Origin: Helicobacter rodentium ATCC 700285
Lineage (GTDB): Bacteria; Campylobacterota; Campylobacteria; Campylobacterales; Helicobacteraceae
NCBI RefSeq assembly: GCF_000687535.1
Contig: NZ_JHWC01000007.1
Span: 1-64,000 of the forward strand
Direction of reading: 5' to 3'
Length of the DNA: 64,000 nucleotides
The position numbers and the translations under genes are program-made. The stretch's first letter is position 1; every line of letters begins with the position of its first letter. Of this stretch, positions 45,011-54,370 are shown one piece after another. Below the pieces are notes generated by a model, which saw only the letters and a list, made by a program, of their open reading frames with translations, was not told where the DNA came from and made no database searches.

Positions 45011-46348
45011 TTAGATTCCCCCTCTTAATGCGTAGGTAAGATTACCTGCATTAAATCCAACAACGATTCCATTCTCTAAACGCCCTATGGTTTGATGTTC
45101 TTTCATAAGGAGCAAAGTGTTTTCTTGACGCACGATAGAATCTGCAAAAATGGGTTGGTATTTAGCGAAAAGCTTTTGAAAATCTATTGGGATTGCGCTT
45201 TCTCCCACCGCATATACGGGCAAAATAATTAACTTATCTACGCCCTCAAAACAATTGATGAACCCTTGCAAGTTATCTGCAATGCGTGAGTATTTATGCG
45301 GTTGCCAAATAGCAGTGAGTGGCTTGATACAAGTTAATTCTTGGTATTTTTTGAGGGATTTTAAGGTTGCGGTGATTTCTGTGGGGTGGTGTGCGTAATC
45401 ATCAATAATCACACACTTATCATAGGATAAAATATCAAATCGCTTCTTGATTCCACAATAGTCTTGTATATTGTTTTGAATTGTATTTAAAGGTAAAATT
45501 TGCGCGGCTGCAAGTATTGCTAAAGAAGCGTCAATCGCGATATGCTCTCCCAAACCATACACGCTAAATTTGCCATAATCCTTTCCCTCGCAACGAAGGC
45601 GGAATTGAGTTTTTGGGATTCCATTTTCTACCAAATAAGAAATTTCACTCAAATCTTTGCTGGGATAAAATCGGATACAAGTATTTCCTAAATCTCCTAA
45701 GGAGCTTAAAAAGGAATCCTCTGCATTAATGACACAGATTTTAGAGAATCGCAAAAAGTCTTCATAGGCTTTGTGGAATTGCGCTAAGTCGTGGGCATAA
45801 GTTTCCATATGCTCGGGTTCTGCATTGGTAACGATTGCGCAAGTAGGATTACATTCTAAAAAACTCTTGTCGGATTCATCGGCTTCAAACACCACACGAT
45901 TCCCGCTTAGTGCGCGTGTGTTAGAGTGAAACTCTTTACTCTCTGCGCCAATGAGCGCACTTGCGTCTTTTAAGATTGCGCTTAAGATTGCAGTAGTCGT
46001 GCTTTTGCCGTGCGCTCCCGCAACTGCAAAGACTTCTTTGTCCCCTAGAATCATCTTGAGGGATTCTTTGCGAGAAAGCACAGGAATCCCTTGCTTATGG
46101 GCTTCTTGCACTTCAATGTTGTCGGGCTTGATGATTGCGGAGTGAATGACTAAATCTTGTCCGCAAATGGCTTCTTTTGCGTGAGGAATGCTCACTTTAA
46201 TCCCCATAGCCTTTAATTCTTTTGTAATACAACCCTCTGCAACATCTGAACCGCTTACTTTTGCGCCTTGTGCAAGTAAGAATTTTGCAAGAGCAGAGAT
46301 TCCAATCCCGCCAATACCGATAAAATGGATTTTTTTATCTAAAGCCAT
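45011..46348 (-). CDS. murC: UDP-N-acetylmuramate--L-alanine ligase
   Basis: A 445-aa cytosolic Mur ligase adding L-alanine to UDP-MurNAc. The N-terminal HFIGIGGIGISALAKFLL binds the nucleotide, VAGAHGKSTTTAIL is the ATP P-loop near 112, EADESDKSFL and the DDYAHHPTEI loop complete the active site. It overlaps the aminotransferase by 10 bp and abuts the small membrane gene, so the four minus-strand genes form one operon. Confidence 0.95.
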   Translation of the reverse strand: MALDKKIHFIGIGGIGISALAKFLLAQGAKVSGSDVAEGCITKELKAMGIKVSIPHAKEAICGQDLVIHSAIIKPDNIEVQEAHKQGIPVLSRKESLKMILGDKEVFAVAGAHGKSTTTAILSAILKDASALIGAESKEFHSNTRALSGNRVVFEADESDKSFLECNPTCAIVTNAEPEHMETYAHDLAQFHKAYEDFLRFSKICVINAEDSFLSSLGDLGNTCIRFYPSKDLSEISYLVENGIPKTQFRLRCEGKDYGKFSVYGLGEHIAIDASLAILAAAQILPLNTIQNNIQDYCGIKKRFDILSYDKCVIIDDYAHHPTEITATLKSLKKYQELTCIKPLTAIWQPHKYSRIADNLQGFINCFEGVDKLIILPVYAVGESAIPIDFQKLFAKYQPIFADSIVRQENTLLLMKEHQTIGRLENGIVVGFNAGNLTYALRGGI

Positions 46349-47478
46349 TTTTGCAACCTTAAAAGTGCGTCTTGGATAATGGGTTCTTCATAAACCAAAG
46401 CTAAGCGCACAAAGTTATTGCCGGGATTCTCTCCGTTTTTTTCTCTTGAGAGAAAACTGCCGGGTAGCACTAAAATGTTTTCATTTTGTAGTAAGGTTTT
46501 TGTCCATTCTAAATCGTTGGTTACAGGTAGCCACACATAGAAAGTATCCTGTGGAATCCGTAAATTTGGGATTTTCTCTCTTAGAATTTCTGCGGCTAAT
46601 TGTAAGTTTTTTGCATATTGTGCGCGTGAATGTTCTGTGTGTGTATCCTCACTCCACGCGACACTTGCGGCTTTTTGCAAAGGTAAGGGAGAGGCGCAGC
46701 CTATATAGGTGCGGTATTGCAAATAAGGCTTTAAAATGGTGGAATCTCCCGCAATAAATCCACTTCTTAAACCCGGAGCGGAGGAGCGTTTGGAGATAGA
46801 ATTAAGGGCTAGAATATTTTTAAATCTCGTATTGCCCACCGCGACACTTGCTTCTAGGATAGAATGTGGCTTAGAATCACTATAAATTTCACTATAACAC
46901 TCATCGTTTAGGAGTAAAAATCCAAATTCTAATGCGCATTCCACCCAATACTTTAACTCCTCAAGGCTTAAAGTAGCACCTGTGGGATTGTTTGGAGAGT
47001 TTAGAATCACCAAATCGCATTCTTGCATTTGTTCTTTTGTGAGTTTGGGTTTAAAGGCGTTTGTGGAATCCAAATTCATATAAATACTCTCTGCCCTTGC
47101 AGCAATGGCTGCTCCCTCATAGATTTGATAAAACGGATTTGGGTGCGCTAGGGTAGGATTTGCTTTATCAAATAAATAAAACTGCGGGAAGTTAAACAGC
47201 ACTTCGCGTGTGCCAAAAGTTGGGATTAATTCATTGGGTTGTAATTCCACATTGAAGCGACGTTGGATAAAGCCTAGCATTGCAGTTTTTAAGAAGTCCT
47301 CTCCCGCGGTTTTAGGATATTTATTTAAGGATTCCACATTCTGCTTTAAGGCATCACAAATGCACTTTGGCGTGGGGAATTGTGGCTCACCAATCGTGAG
47401 AGAAATGCGCCCTTCTTTTTGTGGAATGTCTTGAATGAGGGCTTGGAGTTTTTCAAAAGGATAGGGTTGGAATTCCAT
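46339..47478 (-). CDS. dapC: PLP aminotransferase, likely succinyldiaminopimelate aminotransferase
   Basis: A 379-aa class I/II aminotransferase. It shows ISLTIGEPQFPTP, the PLP-stacking region, NSPNNPTGATLSLEEL, NDECYSEIY, and the Schiff-base lysine in LNSISKRSSAPGLRSGF. It lies next to murC. The H. pylori equivalent (HP0624) has been proposed as DapC of the lysine/meso-diaminopimelate pathway, which feeds peptidoglycan. Substrate specificity is inferred from context. Its start abuts the helicase stop at 47478. Confidence 0.75.
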   Translation of the reverse strand: MEFQPYPFEKLQALIQDIPQKEGRISLTIGEPQFPTPKCICDALKQNVESLNKYPKTAGEDFLKTAMLGFIQRRFNVELQPNELIPTFGTREVLFNFPQFYLFDKANPTLAHPNPFYQIYEGAAIAARAESIYMNLDSTNAFKPKLTKEQMQECDLVILNSPNNPTGATLSLEELKYWVECALEFGFLLLNDECYSEIYSDSKPHSILEASVAVGNTRFKNILALNSISKRSSAPGLRSGFIAGDSTILKPYLQYRTYIGCASPLPLQKAASVAWSEDTHTEHSRAQYAKNLQLAAEILREKIPNLRIPQDTFYVWLPVTNDLEWTKTLLQNENILVLPGSFLSREKNGENPGNNFVRLALVYEEPIIQDALLRLQKWL

Positions 47479-49148
47479 TATCGCTTCCTTTGTTGCTTAG
47501 ATTGCGCTTTTTGTGTGTTGGGTTTTGCATTTTTTGCACCCTTTTTGGTGCTTTCTTTGGGATTCCTTTTGCCGTTTCTTTTAGATTCCTCTTTAAAGTT
47601 GCCTTTGCGTGATTCTTTTTTAGAATCCCTAAAGTTTCTTTGAGGTTTCTTGGATTCTCTCTCGTTATCATTTCTACTATGTTTTCTGCCGCCTCTATTC
47701 TGTGTATCTTCTAATTGCAGTTGCAGTTGGTTTAAATCCTTTTTGTTTAATCCAATTTTATTAGGTCCTAACACTTTAGAATCTTGCAACACCATTGAGA
47801 GTAATTTACACACAAGTTGCGTCATATCGGCATTTCCGCGTATTTGCTCATATACACGCAACGCATCATCGCTAATGGCGTGTTTTAGGATTCTATCTAG
47901 CAGGTTGGAATCTTGTTTGTCCATTGTATCTTGAATGTTTGGAATCTCGTAGAGTTCAATACTTGCTTTTGTGTTTTCTTTGATTCTTCTAATTTCTTTA
48001 AACTCTAAAGGCGTGGCAAGTGTAATGGCTATGCCTTTTTTCCCTGCTCTACCTGTTCTTCCGATTCTATGCACATAGGATTCTGGATTCAGCGGAATAT
48101 GGAAGTTAAAGACATGGCTAACTCCGCTAATATCAAGCCCTCTTGCGGCAATGTCTGTGGCTACAAGAATGTTAATGCTAGAATCCTTAAAGGCGTTGAT
48201 AGATTTTAAACGTTCTCTTTGCTCCATATCTCCGTGTAAAGCACCTGCTTTATATCCACGCGCTAAGAGGCGTTCCGATAAAATATCTGCTTCCTTTTTC
48301 ATTCGCGTAAAAATGATGGCTTTATTTGGCATTTCGCTATCAATGAGGCGCACAATGGCGTCCTCGCGCTCACTTTCATTGATGATATAGTATCTTTGGG
48401 AAATATCTTGATTTGTAGCGTCCTCTGGAGTTACTTTGATGAGTTTTGGATTATTAAGAATCTTTTGCGCTAAATGCTTAATGGGAATGGGCATTGTTGC
48501 TGAAAACAATAGAGTTTGTCGGGTGTTAGAGAGGTAGGTAAAAATCTCCTCAATATCATCTAAGAATCCCATATCTAGCATTTCATCGGATTCATCAAGC
48601 ACAACAACATTTGGAGAGAAATTTTTAAGCCTCTCATTCCTTAAATGATCTAGCAGACGACCGGGTGTTGCAATGATGATTTGAGGATGTTTTTCTAGCA
48701 ATTCAAGTTGTCGGCGAATCGGTTGCCCACCAAAGAGTGAGACGGTTTTGACTTTGCTGTATTTGCCTAATTTAAAAATTTCATCGCCCACTTGCATTGC
48801 TAATTCTCGCGTAGGCGTAATGACTAAGACTTCAATTTCACCATTGTGTTGCAAATTGTTAATTAAAGGTAAGCCAAAAGCGGCGGTTTTGCCCGTGCCT
48901 GTTTGGGCTTGTGCAATAACATCTAAGCCATCTAAAATAAGCGGAATCGCTTCTTGCTGAATCGGACTAGGCTCGGTAAAACCGGCTTCCTTAATGCCTC
49001 TTAAAATATTTTTTTTAAAGCCAAAGCATTCAAAGCCGCTGATAAAACCTTGTCCATTATCCATTTTAGAAGTATCAAGATTGTAAGAATCTCGTCTGCT
49101 GGACTTTTGTTTTTTGGTGGAGGGTTGTTGTTTTTTTGTTCTATCCAT
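47478..49148 (-). CDS. rhpA: DEAD-box RNA helicase, RhpA-like
   Basis: A 556-aa ATP-dependent RNA helicase. Motifs in order: Q motif (GFTEPSPIQQEAIPLIL), I AQTGTGKTAAFG, Ia PTRELAMQ, II DESD in place of DEAD, III SAT, IV IIFTRMKKEA, V ATDIAARGLDIS, and VI HRIGRTGRAG. A basic, repetitive tail (about 460-556, rich in K, R, N, E) should bind RNA. H. pylori RhpA, which partners RNase J in mRNA decay, has the same DESD as I recall it. The gene 60 bp upstream encodes a cold-shock-like protein. Confidence 0.92.
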   Translation of the reverse strand: MDRTKKQQPSTKKQKSSRRDSYNLDTSKMDNGQGFISGFECFGFKKNILRGIKEAGFTEPSPIQQEAIPLILDGLDVIAQAQTGTGKTAAFGLPLINNLQHNGEIEVLVITPTRELAMQVGDEIFKLGKYSKVKTVSLFGGQPIRRQLELLEKHPQIIIATPGRLLDHLRNERLKNFSPNVVVLDESDEMLDMGFLDDIEEIFTYLSNTRQTLLFSATMPIPIKHLAQKILNNPKLIKVTPEDATNQDISQRYYIINESEREDAIVRLIDSEMPNKAIIFTRMKKEADILSERLLARGYKAGALHGDMEQRERLKSINAFKDSSINILVATDIAARGLDISGVSHVFNFHIPLNPESYVHRIGRTGRAGKKGIAITLATPLEFKEIRRIKENTKASIELYEIPNIQDTMDKQDSNLLDRILKHAISDDALRVYEQIRGNADMTQLVCKLLSMVLQDSKVLGPNKIGLNKKDLNQLQLQLEDTQNRGGRKHSRNDNERESKKPQRNFRDSKKESRKGNFKEESKRNGKRNPKESTKKGAKNAKPNTQKAQSKQQRKR

Positions 49149-49208
49149 TGTTTTACTTTTGTTTAAATTAATTTGTGATTATAGCATTAAAACAAGCAAT
49201 CGTATCTT

Positions 49209-50675
49209 TTAAAATCCAAAGCGATTTCCTGAAGTGTTCTTTGAAAGAATCTCAAAGGGGGTGTTTGCGTTGATTTTAAAAGATTTTGCCTCTTCTATTA
49301 ATGTTTCTGGGCTTTCCCAAATATTCATACTATCAATGTAGATTTTCTCAAAGGCAATTTCATTGATAAGAGAAAAATAAAGTGTGCGTTTATAGGCAGT
49401 TTTGACAGAATAAAGCTCATTTTCACAGAGAATCTTTAATTTTAAATTGGTGGATTCTTGTTCGCTAGTTGTTACAATAAGAAAATATTTTCGGTCTTTT
49501 TTCTTAATTTTATTGATATAATGATAGAGGCGAGTGTCTAGATCGTTTAATCTATCCTTGTTTAAATGCTCCAAATATTGTTCAATAAAATAAAGCATTG
49601 TTGGCACACGATCGTTTTCTGGATTCTTAAAAAAGCTTTTTTGCAAACTGACAGATTTTAAGATTTTATGGTAAATTTTATCGTTTAAAATTGTAATACA
49701 AATATCCAAACCACTTTTAATTTTTTTATAAATTCTTTCGTGTGTTTTTTTGTAAAGGTTAGTAAAGACTTTGTGATAATGTTCTTCAAAATGTGTTTTT
49801 AATTGCAAAAGTTGTTTGCAAAGGTTGCTGTTGTAACGCTCACTTTCTACCATTTTGCTTAATTCTGATTGCACCTTTTGGAGTTTTTGGGAATTTTTTT
49901 CTAAATCTACTTTGGCTTGGATTCTACGTTCAAGCAAAAGCGTATCACTTTTGAGCGCATTAATTCTTTTTTGGCATAGATTGATGGTGTCTTTTGCGTT
50001 GTTAATGGCTACAATTAGAGCTTGGTAATGGCATTGTTGAGATAAAAAATTTTCCTTAAATGCGCTATCAATATTGATATTTTGGTAACGCATAAGGTCT
50101 GAATAAGCAGATTCTAGGCGAGTCATAATCCCAAGTTCCTCAATAAAATCATCTTTGGGGATTGTTTTATCGCTATAAAGCAAGTTGTCTAGGGTTTTGG
50201 TGCTAAAACGTTTCAAATGTGTGTAATCATATAAATCTTTATCTTTTGGCAAATGTAAATCGTTTAAAAATGCGATGGCTGAAAATTCTTGTTGAAAATA
50301 TATTTTTAATGCCTCCATAGGTTTTATATCTATGGGAATTGTTTTTAGTGTTTGATAATTCGTTGTTTTATAGATTTTTTGGATTGTAAGGTCGCGCTTG
50401 TTGCTTAAGAGTGTTTCTAATTGCTCATCTGTGTCGTGATGCCAAAATTCAGATTCTGAAATCATAGAGCTGCTTCCAAAATCTTGGAATTTGGAAGCTT
50501 TACAATCTGTAATTTGCCCCGCTTCATTACAACGAAACTCCACAAACATATCCACTGCAGGAATTACTTTTTTGTCGTGCCAAGTTTCTTTGGTAAATTC
50601 AAAGAGTTTTCTTGATAAATTAATCACTGCGCCTTTGCCATTGCTGCTTAAATAGCGAACGATTTTTCCGTGCAT
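49209..50675 (-). CDS. Cold-shock-like N-terminal domain fused to a large unknown helical region
   Basis: A 488-aa protein. Residues 1-65 (MHGKIVRYLSSNGKGAVIN..., with FEFTKETWHD and VEFRCNEAGQITD) follow the pattern of a cold-shock/OB domain. The next about 320 residues are helical with a coiled coil near 225-270. The C-terminal about 90 residues form an alternating alpha/beta region (KYFLIVTTSEQESTN...FEKIYIDSM). No catalytic motif is seen. It lies between plsC (1-bp overlap) and the RhpA-like helicase, as the hypothetical neighbour of the helicase does in H. pylori. RNA binding is inferred from the first domain. Confidence 0.7.
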   Translation of the reverse strand: MHGKIVRYLSSNGKGAVINLSRKLFEFTKETWHDKKVIPAVDMFVEFRCNEAGQITDCKASKFQDFGSSSMISESEFWHHDTDEQLETLLSNKRDLTIQKIYKTTNYQTLKTIPIDIKPMEALKIYFQQEFSAIAFLNDLHLPKDKDLYDYTHLKRFSTKTLDNLLYSDKTIPKDDFIEELGIMTRLESAYSDLMRYQNINIDSAFKENFLSQQCHYQALIVAINNAKDTINLCQKRINALKSDTLLLERRIQAKVDLEKNSQKLQKVQSELSKMVESERYNSNLCKQLLQLKTHFEEHYHKVFTNLYKKTHERIYKKIKSGLDICITILNDKIYHKILKSVSLQKSFFKNPENDRVPTMLYFIEQYLEHLNKDRLNDLDTRLYHYINKIKKKDRKYFLIVTTSEQESTNLKLKILCENELYSVKTAYKRTLYFSLINEIAFEKIYIDSMNIWESPETLIEEAKSFKINANTPFEILSKNTSGNRFGF

Positions 50676-51370
50676 TACTGACCTTTAGATTCCAAATACA
50701 TTTTAGAATATTCTGTTTGCATTTGTTCTTTTAATTCCTCAAACCATTGCTCTCCTTGTGGAGTGAAAGAGGGTAAAACTTTGAGGCTAAAAGGAGTGTT
50801 GTTAAATTTTAATGCTCCAATATCAAGGCATTTGCGTGTGCCACAAAAAACAATGGGTTGGACTTTGAGATTGAAATGTTCAATTAAGAATTTTGCTCCA
50901 CTTTTAAAGGGTAAAAATTTTTCTTCACCTTTACTTCTTGTGCCTTCGGGGAATATACATAAGGTGCGTCCGTGTTCTAATCTATCCTTTGCTTCTTTTA
51001 ACAAAAATACAACTTCCTTTTTGCTTTCGCGATTGATGAGTATCATTTTAGGAGCTTTGAGTGCGTGTCCATAAAGAAAGGGTTTGCCAAGCTCTTTTTT
51101 TGCAATCCAACAAAGATTGTTAGGGTGGATTGCTTCTAAATAAATGACATCCATAAAACTTTGATGATTCATAATTAAAATTTGTGCGCTTGGGTCTAGC
51201 TCCCCTTCAATCTTTGCTTGAACCCCAAAAAGCGTGATAAAGCCTTTTGCGGTTATTTGCCTAATTTTGCGTTGTGCATTTTGGAAGCAATACATCAAAA
51301 GAATTGTAAAAGGAATGACAAGTAGAGTATAAAATACTCCACTTAAAGCTCTAATTTTGGAGATCATCAC
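50675..51370 (-). CDS. plsC: 1-acyl-sn-glycerol-3-phosphate acyltransferase
   Basis: A 231-aa membrane-associated acyltransferase that converts lysophosphatidic acid to phosphatidic acid. The catalytic NHQSFMD (HX4D) lies near residue 70, followed by KKELGKPFLYG, the substrate-binding FPEGTRSKGEE near 142, and VQPIVFCGT. An N-terminal helix (about 8-27) anchors it to the inner membrane. It overlaps the SH3 gene by 20 bp and the next gene by 1 bp. In C. jejuni plsC likewise follows this gene order. Confidence 0.93.
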   Translation of the reverse strand: MMISKIRALSGVFYTLLVIPFTILLMYCFQNAQRKIRQITAKGFITLFGVQAKIEGELDPSAQILIMNHQSFMDVIYLEAIHPNNLCWIAKKELGKPFLYGHALKAPKMILINRESKKEVVFLLKEAKDRLEHGRTLCIFPEGTRSKGEEKFLPFKSGAKFLIEHFNLKVQPIVFCGTRKCLDIGALKFNNTPFSLKVLPSFTPQGEQWFEELKEQMQTEYSKMYLESKGQ

Positions 51371-52742
51371 GTTTTACCCACCCTATGCGGTCATCTTTTA
51401 AAAGCACTTTATAATAATTGCTTCGTTGTGCTAGAATCTCAACTTGCATTGGTTCTTGTGTGGTTAAAATAATAGTAGAGTTAAAGGTAGGCTGGATTCT
51501 AAGGGAAGCATTAGCTTTTAATGTTGCAGAAGTTTTAAGCGTTAGGGAATAAAGGAGGATTCCAAGTGCAAGGATTCCAAGTATAATAAAAATGATTTTT
51601 CTCTTATATAAATAAAAACCAAAAAATAAAAGGACAAAGAAAATCATTGCAGAAATTTTAAAGAACTGGTGGTTGTTTTTAGGCTTTATATCGCTTTGTG
51701 TGCTGACGCGATCCTCAATTGCAATATTGTCTATTTGCAATTCTGTATATTTGGCTGTTGTAAGGTTAAAGTAGTCAAAGCGGATTGAGTTTAAATCTTT
51801 TGGCACAATCGCATAATAAAACGCTTCCGCCTGTTTATAATCGCCGCTTTTGCTTTCAATCCCTTGTTGTGCATAGGGTTCTAAATAAAAATCAAACAAA
51901 TTGCCCATTACGCTTTGGAGTTGAAAAACCGCTAGATTGTGGCTGGTATCATAACTTGTGATTTTAGTATCCAAAACTTTTAAGTCTTGGGCTAATACTT
52001 GGGAAAAATTCCCTTTGCGATCTAGTTTGATAGCTCTGCCATTCATGCTTTGCGTGCTTTCGCTTGCTGTTCCTTCGCTTGTATGGACGCTCACTTTGAT
52101 TTGTGGAATCGTATAGTTTGGTTGTTTAACCTTGAGATAAAAAGTATTTCTTAAGCTAGAATCCTCTGTGTGAATACTCCAATTTTCTTCTTTGTTTAGA
52201 ATCTCTATGCTTCCCTCTTGGACACTATTTTCAAAAATAAATTCTGTTTTGATTGTAGAATAATCCGATAACACAAGGAGCTTTAATTCTAAAGGAACGA
52301 TTTGATGAACATATAAAATATCTAAAGGGGGATTGAGAAGCTCCAAATATACATTTTTAACTATTGGATTAAGGGAATAATTCTTATCTAGCATTTGTGA
52401 AGCGTCAAGGGATTCTAGCTCTTGCGATTCTATTTTTGGAATTGGAGATTCTTGTGGAGATGTAAGATTAGTGTTGGAATCTTCATTGAAAGGGGCTAAG
52501 GTGGAGTTGGATTCTACAATAGCTTCTTCTTGCAAATTTTCCTCTATCACAACATTGGGCAAAGTTTGCTCTAAGGCGGTATCGGGCATTGTTTGTTGTG
52601 GATTGGAATCTTTATTGGTGTCCTCTATGCTCTGCGGAAACATTCTTGTTTCTCCAGAAGCGGTATCATCAAAATCTCCTACTTGTGCGATTCCATAGAC
52701 GCATAGTCCTAAAATAAATGCTAATTGGGTAAAAATTCTCAT
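51351..52742 (-). CDS. Secreted/membrane protein with C-terminal SH3-like domain
   Basis: A 463-aa protein with a signal peptide (MRIFTQLAFILGLCVYGIAQ), an acidic low-complexity stretch (about 25-115), a beta-rich domain (about 120-350), two adjacent membrane helices (about 361-378 and 382-401), and an SH3-like C terminus (about 405-463: SLRIQPTFNSTIIL...GWVKRDDLQ). It corresponds by position to the periplasmic protein between purQ and plsC in C. jejuni (Cj0515). A role in envelope assembly is inferred. It overlaps purQ by 4 bp. Confidence 0.75.
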   Translation of the reverse strand: MRIFTQLAFILGLCVYGIAQVGDFDDTASGETRMFPQSIEDTNKDSNPQQTMPDTALEQTLPNVVIEENLQEEAIVESNSTLAPFNEDSNTNLTSPQESPIPKIESQELESLDASQMLDKNYSLNPIVKNVYLELLNPPLDILYVHQIVPLELKLLVLSDYSTIKTEFIFENSVQEGSIEILNKEENWSIHTEDSSLRNTFYLKVKQPNYTIPQIKVSVHTSEGTASESTQSMNGRAIKLDRKGNFSQVLAQDLKVLDTKITSYDTSHNLAVFQLQSVMGNLFDFYLEPYAQQGIESKSGDYKQAEAFYYAIVPKDLNSIRFDYFNLTTAKYTELQIDNIAIEDRVSTQSDIKPKNNHQFFKISAMIFFVLLFFGFYLYKRKIIFIILGILALGILLYSLTLKTSATLKANASLRIQPTFNSTIILTTQEPMQVEILAQRSNYYKVLLKDDRIGWVKRDDLQN

Positions 52743-53395
52743 AAAATCTCTAAAAATCCTTCTAGCATTTTTAAGCCTACATCTTCACCTAGCACTTTCT
52801 CTACGGCTCTTTCTGGGTGTGGCATAAGCCCAAAAACATTTTTTTGCGCATTGCAAATCCCGGCAATATTGCGCACAGAACCATTAGGATTCTCAACATA
52901 TTCTAATAAAATCTGCCCGTTTTGTTCTAGTTGTTGTAAGCCTTGCGCATCAATGTAATAATTGCCATCGGCGTGGGCGATTGGAATCCTAGCCACTTCA
53001 TCTTTTTGGAATTTTTTGAGAAAAATATTCTCATTATTGATGACTTTAATTCCGCAAGTTTTGGAGATAAAATGCAAGTTTGTATTGCGTTTCATTGCCC
53101 CGGGTAACAAGCCACTCTCAAGTAATATTTGGAATCCATTGCAGATTCCAAGCACATATCCGCCCTTATTTGCAAACTCAATGACAGATTGCATAATGGG
53201 CGAGAATCGCGCAATCGCCCCACTACGCAAATAATCCCCATAGCTAAAGCCACCCGGAATCACAACGAGTTTCGTGTCTTTTGGTAGGGAAGTTTCTTTA
53301 TGCCACACAATTTGTGTTGGTGCTTTTAAAAGCGAAAAGGCATATTCCATATCGTATTCGCAATTTGTGCCTAGGAATTGTAGAATCGCAACCAT
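52739..53395 (-). CDS. purQ: FGAM synthase, glutaminase subunit PurQ
   Basis: A 218-aa class I glutamine amidotransferase that supplies ammonia to FGAM synthase. The catalytic cysteine lies in GICNGFQIL, His and Glu in MPHPERAVE near the C terminus, and the oxyanion region in IPGGFSYGDYLRSGAI. It forms a complex with PurS and PurL. PurL is not in this window. It follows purS with a 2-bp gap in purC-purS-purQ. Confidence 0.95.
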   Translation of the reverse strand: MVAILQFLGTNCEYDMEYAFSLLKAPTQIVWHKETSLPKDTKLVVIPGGFSYGDYLRSGAIARFSPIMQSVIEFANKGGYVLGICNGFQILLESGLLPGAMKRNTNLHFISKTCGIKVINNENIFLKKFQKDEVARIPIAHADGNYYIDAQGLQQLEQNGQILLEYVENPNGSVRNIAGICNAQKNVFGLMPHPERAVEKVLGEDVGLKMLEGFLEIL

Positions 53396-53397
53396 TG

Positions 53398-53634
53398 TTA
53401 TATCTTTATGGAATAATCTTCAATCACGGTGTTTGCTAAAAGTGTATCACACATAGATTCCACTTTTTTTTGAATATCCGCTTTATCATTTCCTGCGATT
53501 TCTAATGTGATGATTTTACCCACTTTTACACTTTCCACCCCTTGGTAGCCTAAGGATTCTAAAGCGTGATGAATCGCTTTGCCCTGCGGGTCTAAAACCC
53601 CTTCTTTTAACCTTACGATAACTTCCGCTTTCAT
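53398..53634 (-). CDS. purS: FGAM synthase subunit PurS
   Basis: A 78-aa protein that bridges PurQ and PurL in the three-part FGAM synthase. The sequence VIVRLKEGVLDPQGKAIHHALESLGY is diagnostic. The remaining ferredoxin-like fold ends in TVIEDYSIKI. It lies between purC and purQ with gaps of 8 and 2 bp, so all are cotranscribed. Confidence 0.95.
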   Translation of the reverse strand: MKAEVIVRLKEGVLDPQGKAIHHALESLGYQGVESVKVGKIITLEIAGNDKADIQKKVESMCDTLLANTVIEDYSIKI

Positions 53635-53642
53635 TTTTTTTC

Positions 53643-54359
53643 CTAGCTCAAAATTCTTTTTAAAATCTCTTCATACGCCATTTTAACATTGCCTAAATCT
53701 TGTCTGAATCGGTCTTTATCTAATTTTTCTTTTGTCTCTTTATCCCAAAATCTGCAAGAATCTGGTGTGATTTCATCAGCAAGTAGAATTGCGCCTGTTT
53801 TATCCACTCCAAATTCTAATTTAAAATCTACCAAAGTAAGATTCTTTTTGTCAAAAAATTCTCTTAAAACCTCATTGACTTTTCGTCCAATTTTGCGTAA
53901 TTCCTCTAGTGCTTCCACAGATTTAACGCATTGGAGGATTAGTGCGTGTTCATCGTTGATGAGAGGATCGCCAAGTGCATCATCTTTGTAATAAAATTCC
54001 ACAAGCGTAAAGGGCAGAGCCTCCCCCTCTTTGATGCCTAATCGCTTTGTCAAAGAGCCTGTTGCCACATTGCGCACCACCACTTCAATCGGAATGATTT
54101 TAACAAGCTTACAGAGCATTAAATCCTCGCCTATGGTTTCTACATAGTGCGTTTTTACGCCATTTTTCTCCAAAAGTTTAAAAATCTCCGTAGAAATTTT
54201 ACAATTTAGGATTCCTTTGCCTTGCTCACTTCCCTTTTTCTCTGCATTAAAGGCGGTTAAATCGTCTTTAAATTGGGAAATAACTAGATTCTCATCGTTG
54301 GTTTTATAGAGCTTTTTACCTTTGCCCTCATACATCATCTCTTTTTGTGTTACTTGCAC
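53643..54359 (-). CDS. purC: SAICAR synthetase
   Basis: A 238-aa enzyme joining aspartate to CAIR with ATP in purine synthesis. It shows [37 protein letters not shown] (the SAICAR signature), LVDFKLEFG, and [14 protein letters not shown]. Length is normal for the bacterial single-domain enzyme. It is the first pur gene after ctp, eleven bp downstream. Confidence 0.96.
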   Translation of the reverse strand: MQVTQKEMMYEGKGKKLYKTNDENLVISQFKDDLTAFNAEKKGSEQGKGILNCKISTEIFKLLEKNGVKTHYVETIGEDLMLCKLVKIIPIEVVVRNVATGSLTKRLGIKEGEALPFTLVEFYYKDDALGDPLINDEHALILQCVKSVEALEELRKIGRKVNEVLREFFDKKNLTLVDFKLEFGVDKTGAILLADEITPDSCRFWDKETKEKLDKDRFRQDLGNVKMAYEEILKRILS

Positions 54360-54370
54360 TTTTGCTCCTT

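Noticed and set aside
47478-49148. DESD in place of DEAD as a broken helicase motif
   Set aside because: The metal-binding D-E and the final D are kept, other motifs are intact, and the H. pylori homologue carries the same variant as I recall it.
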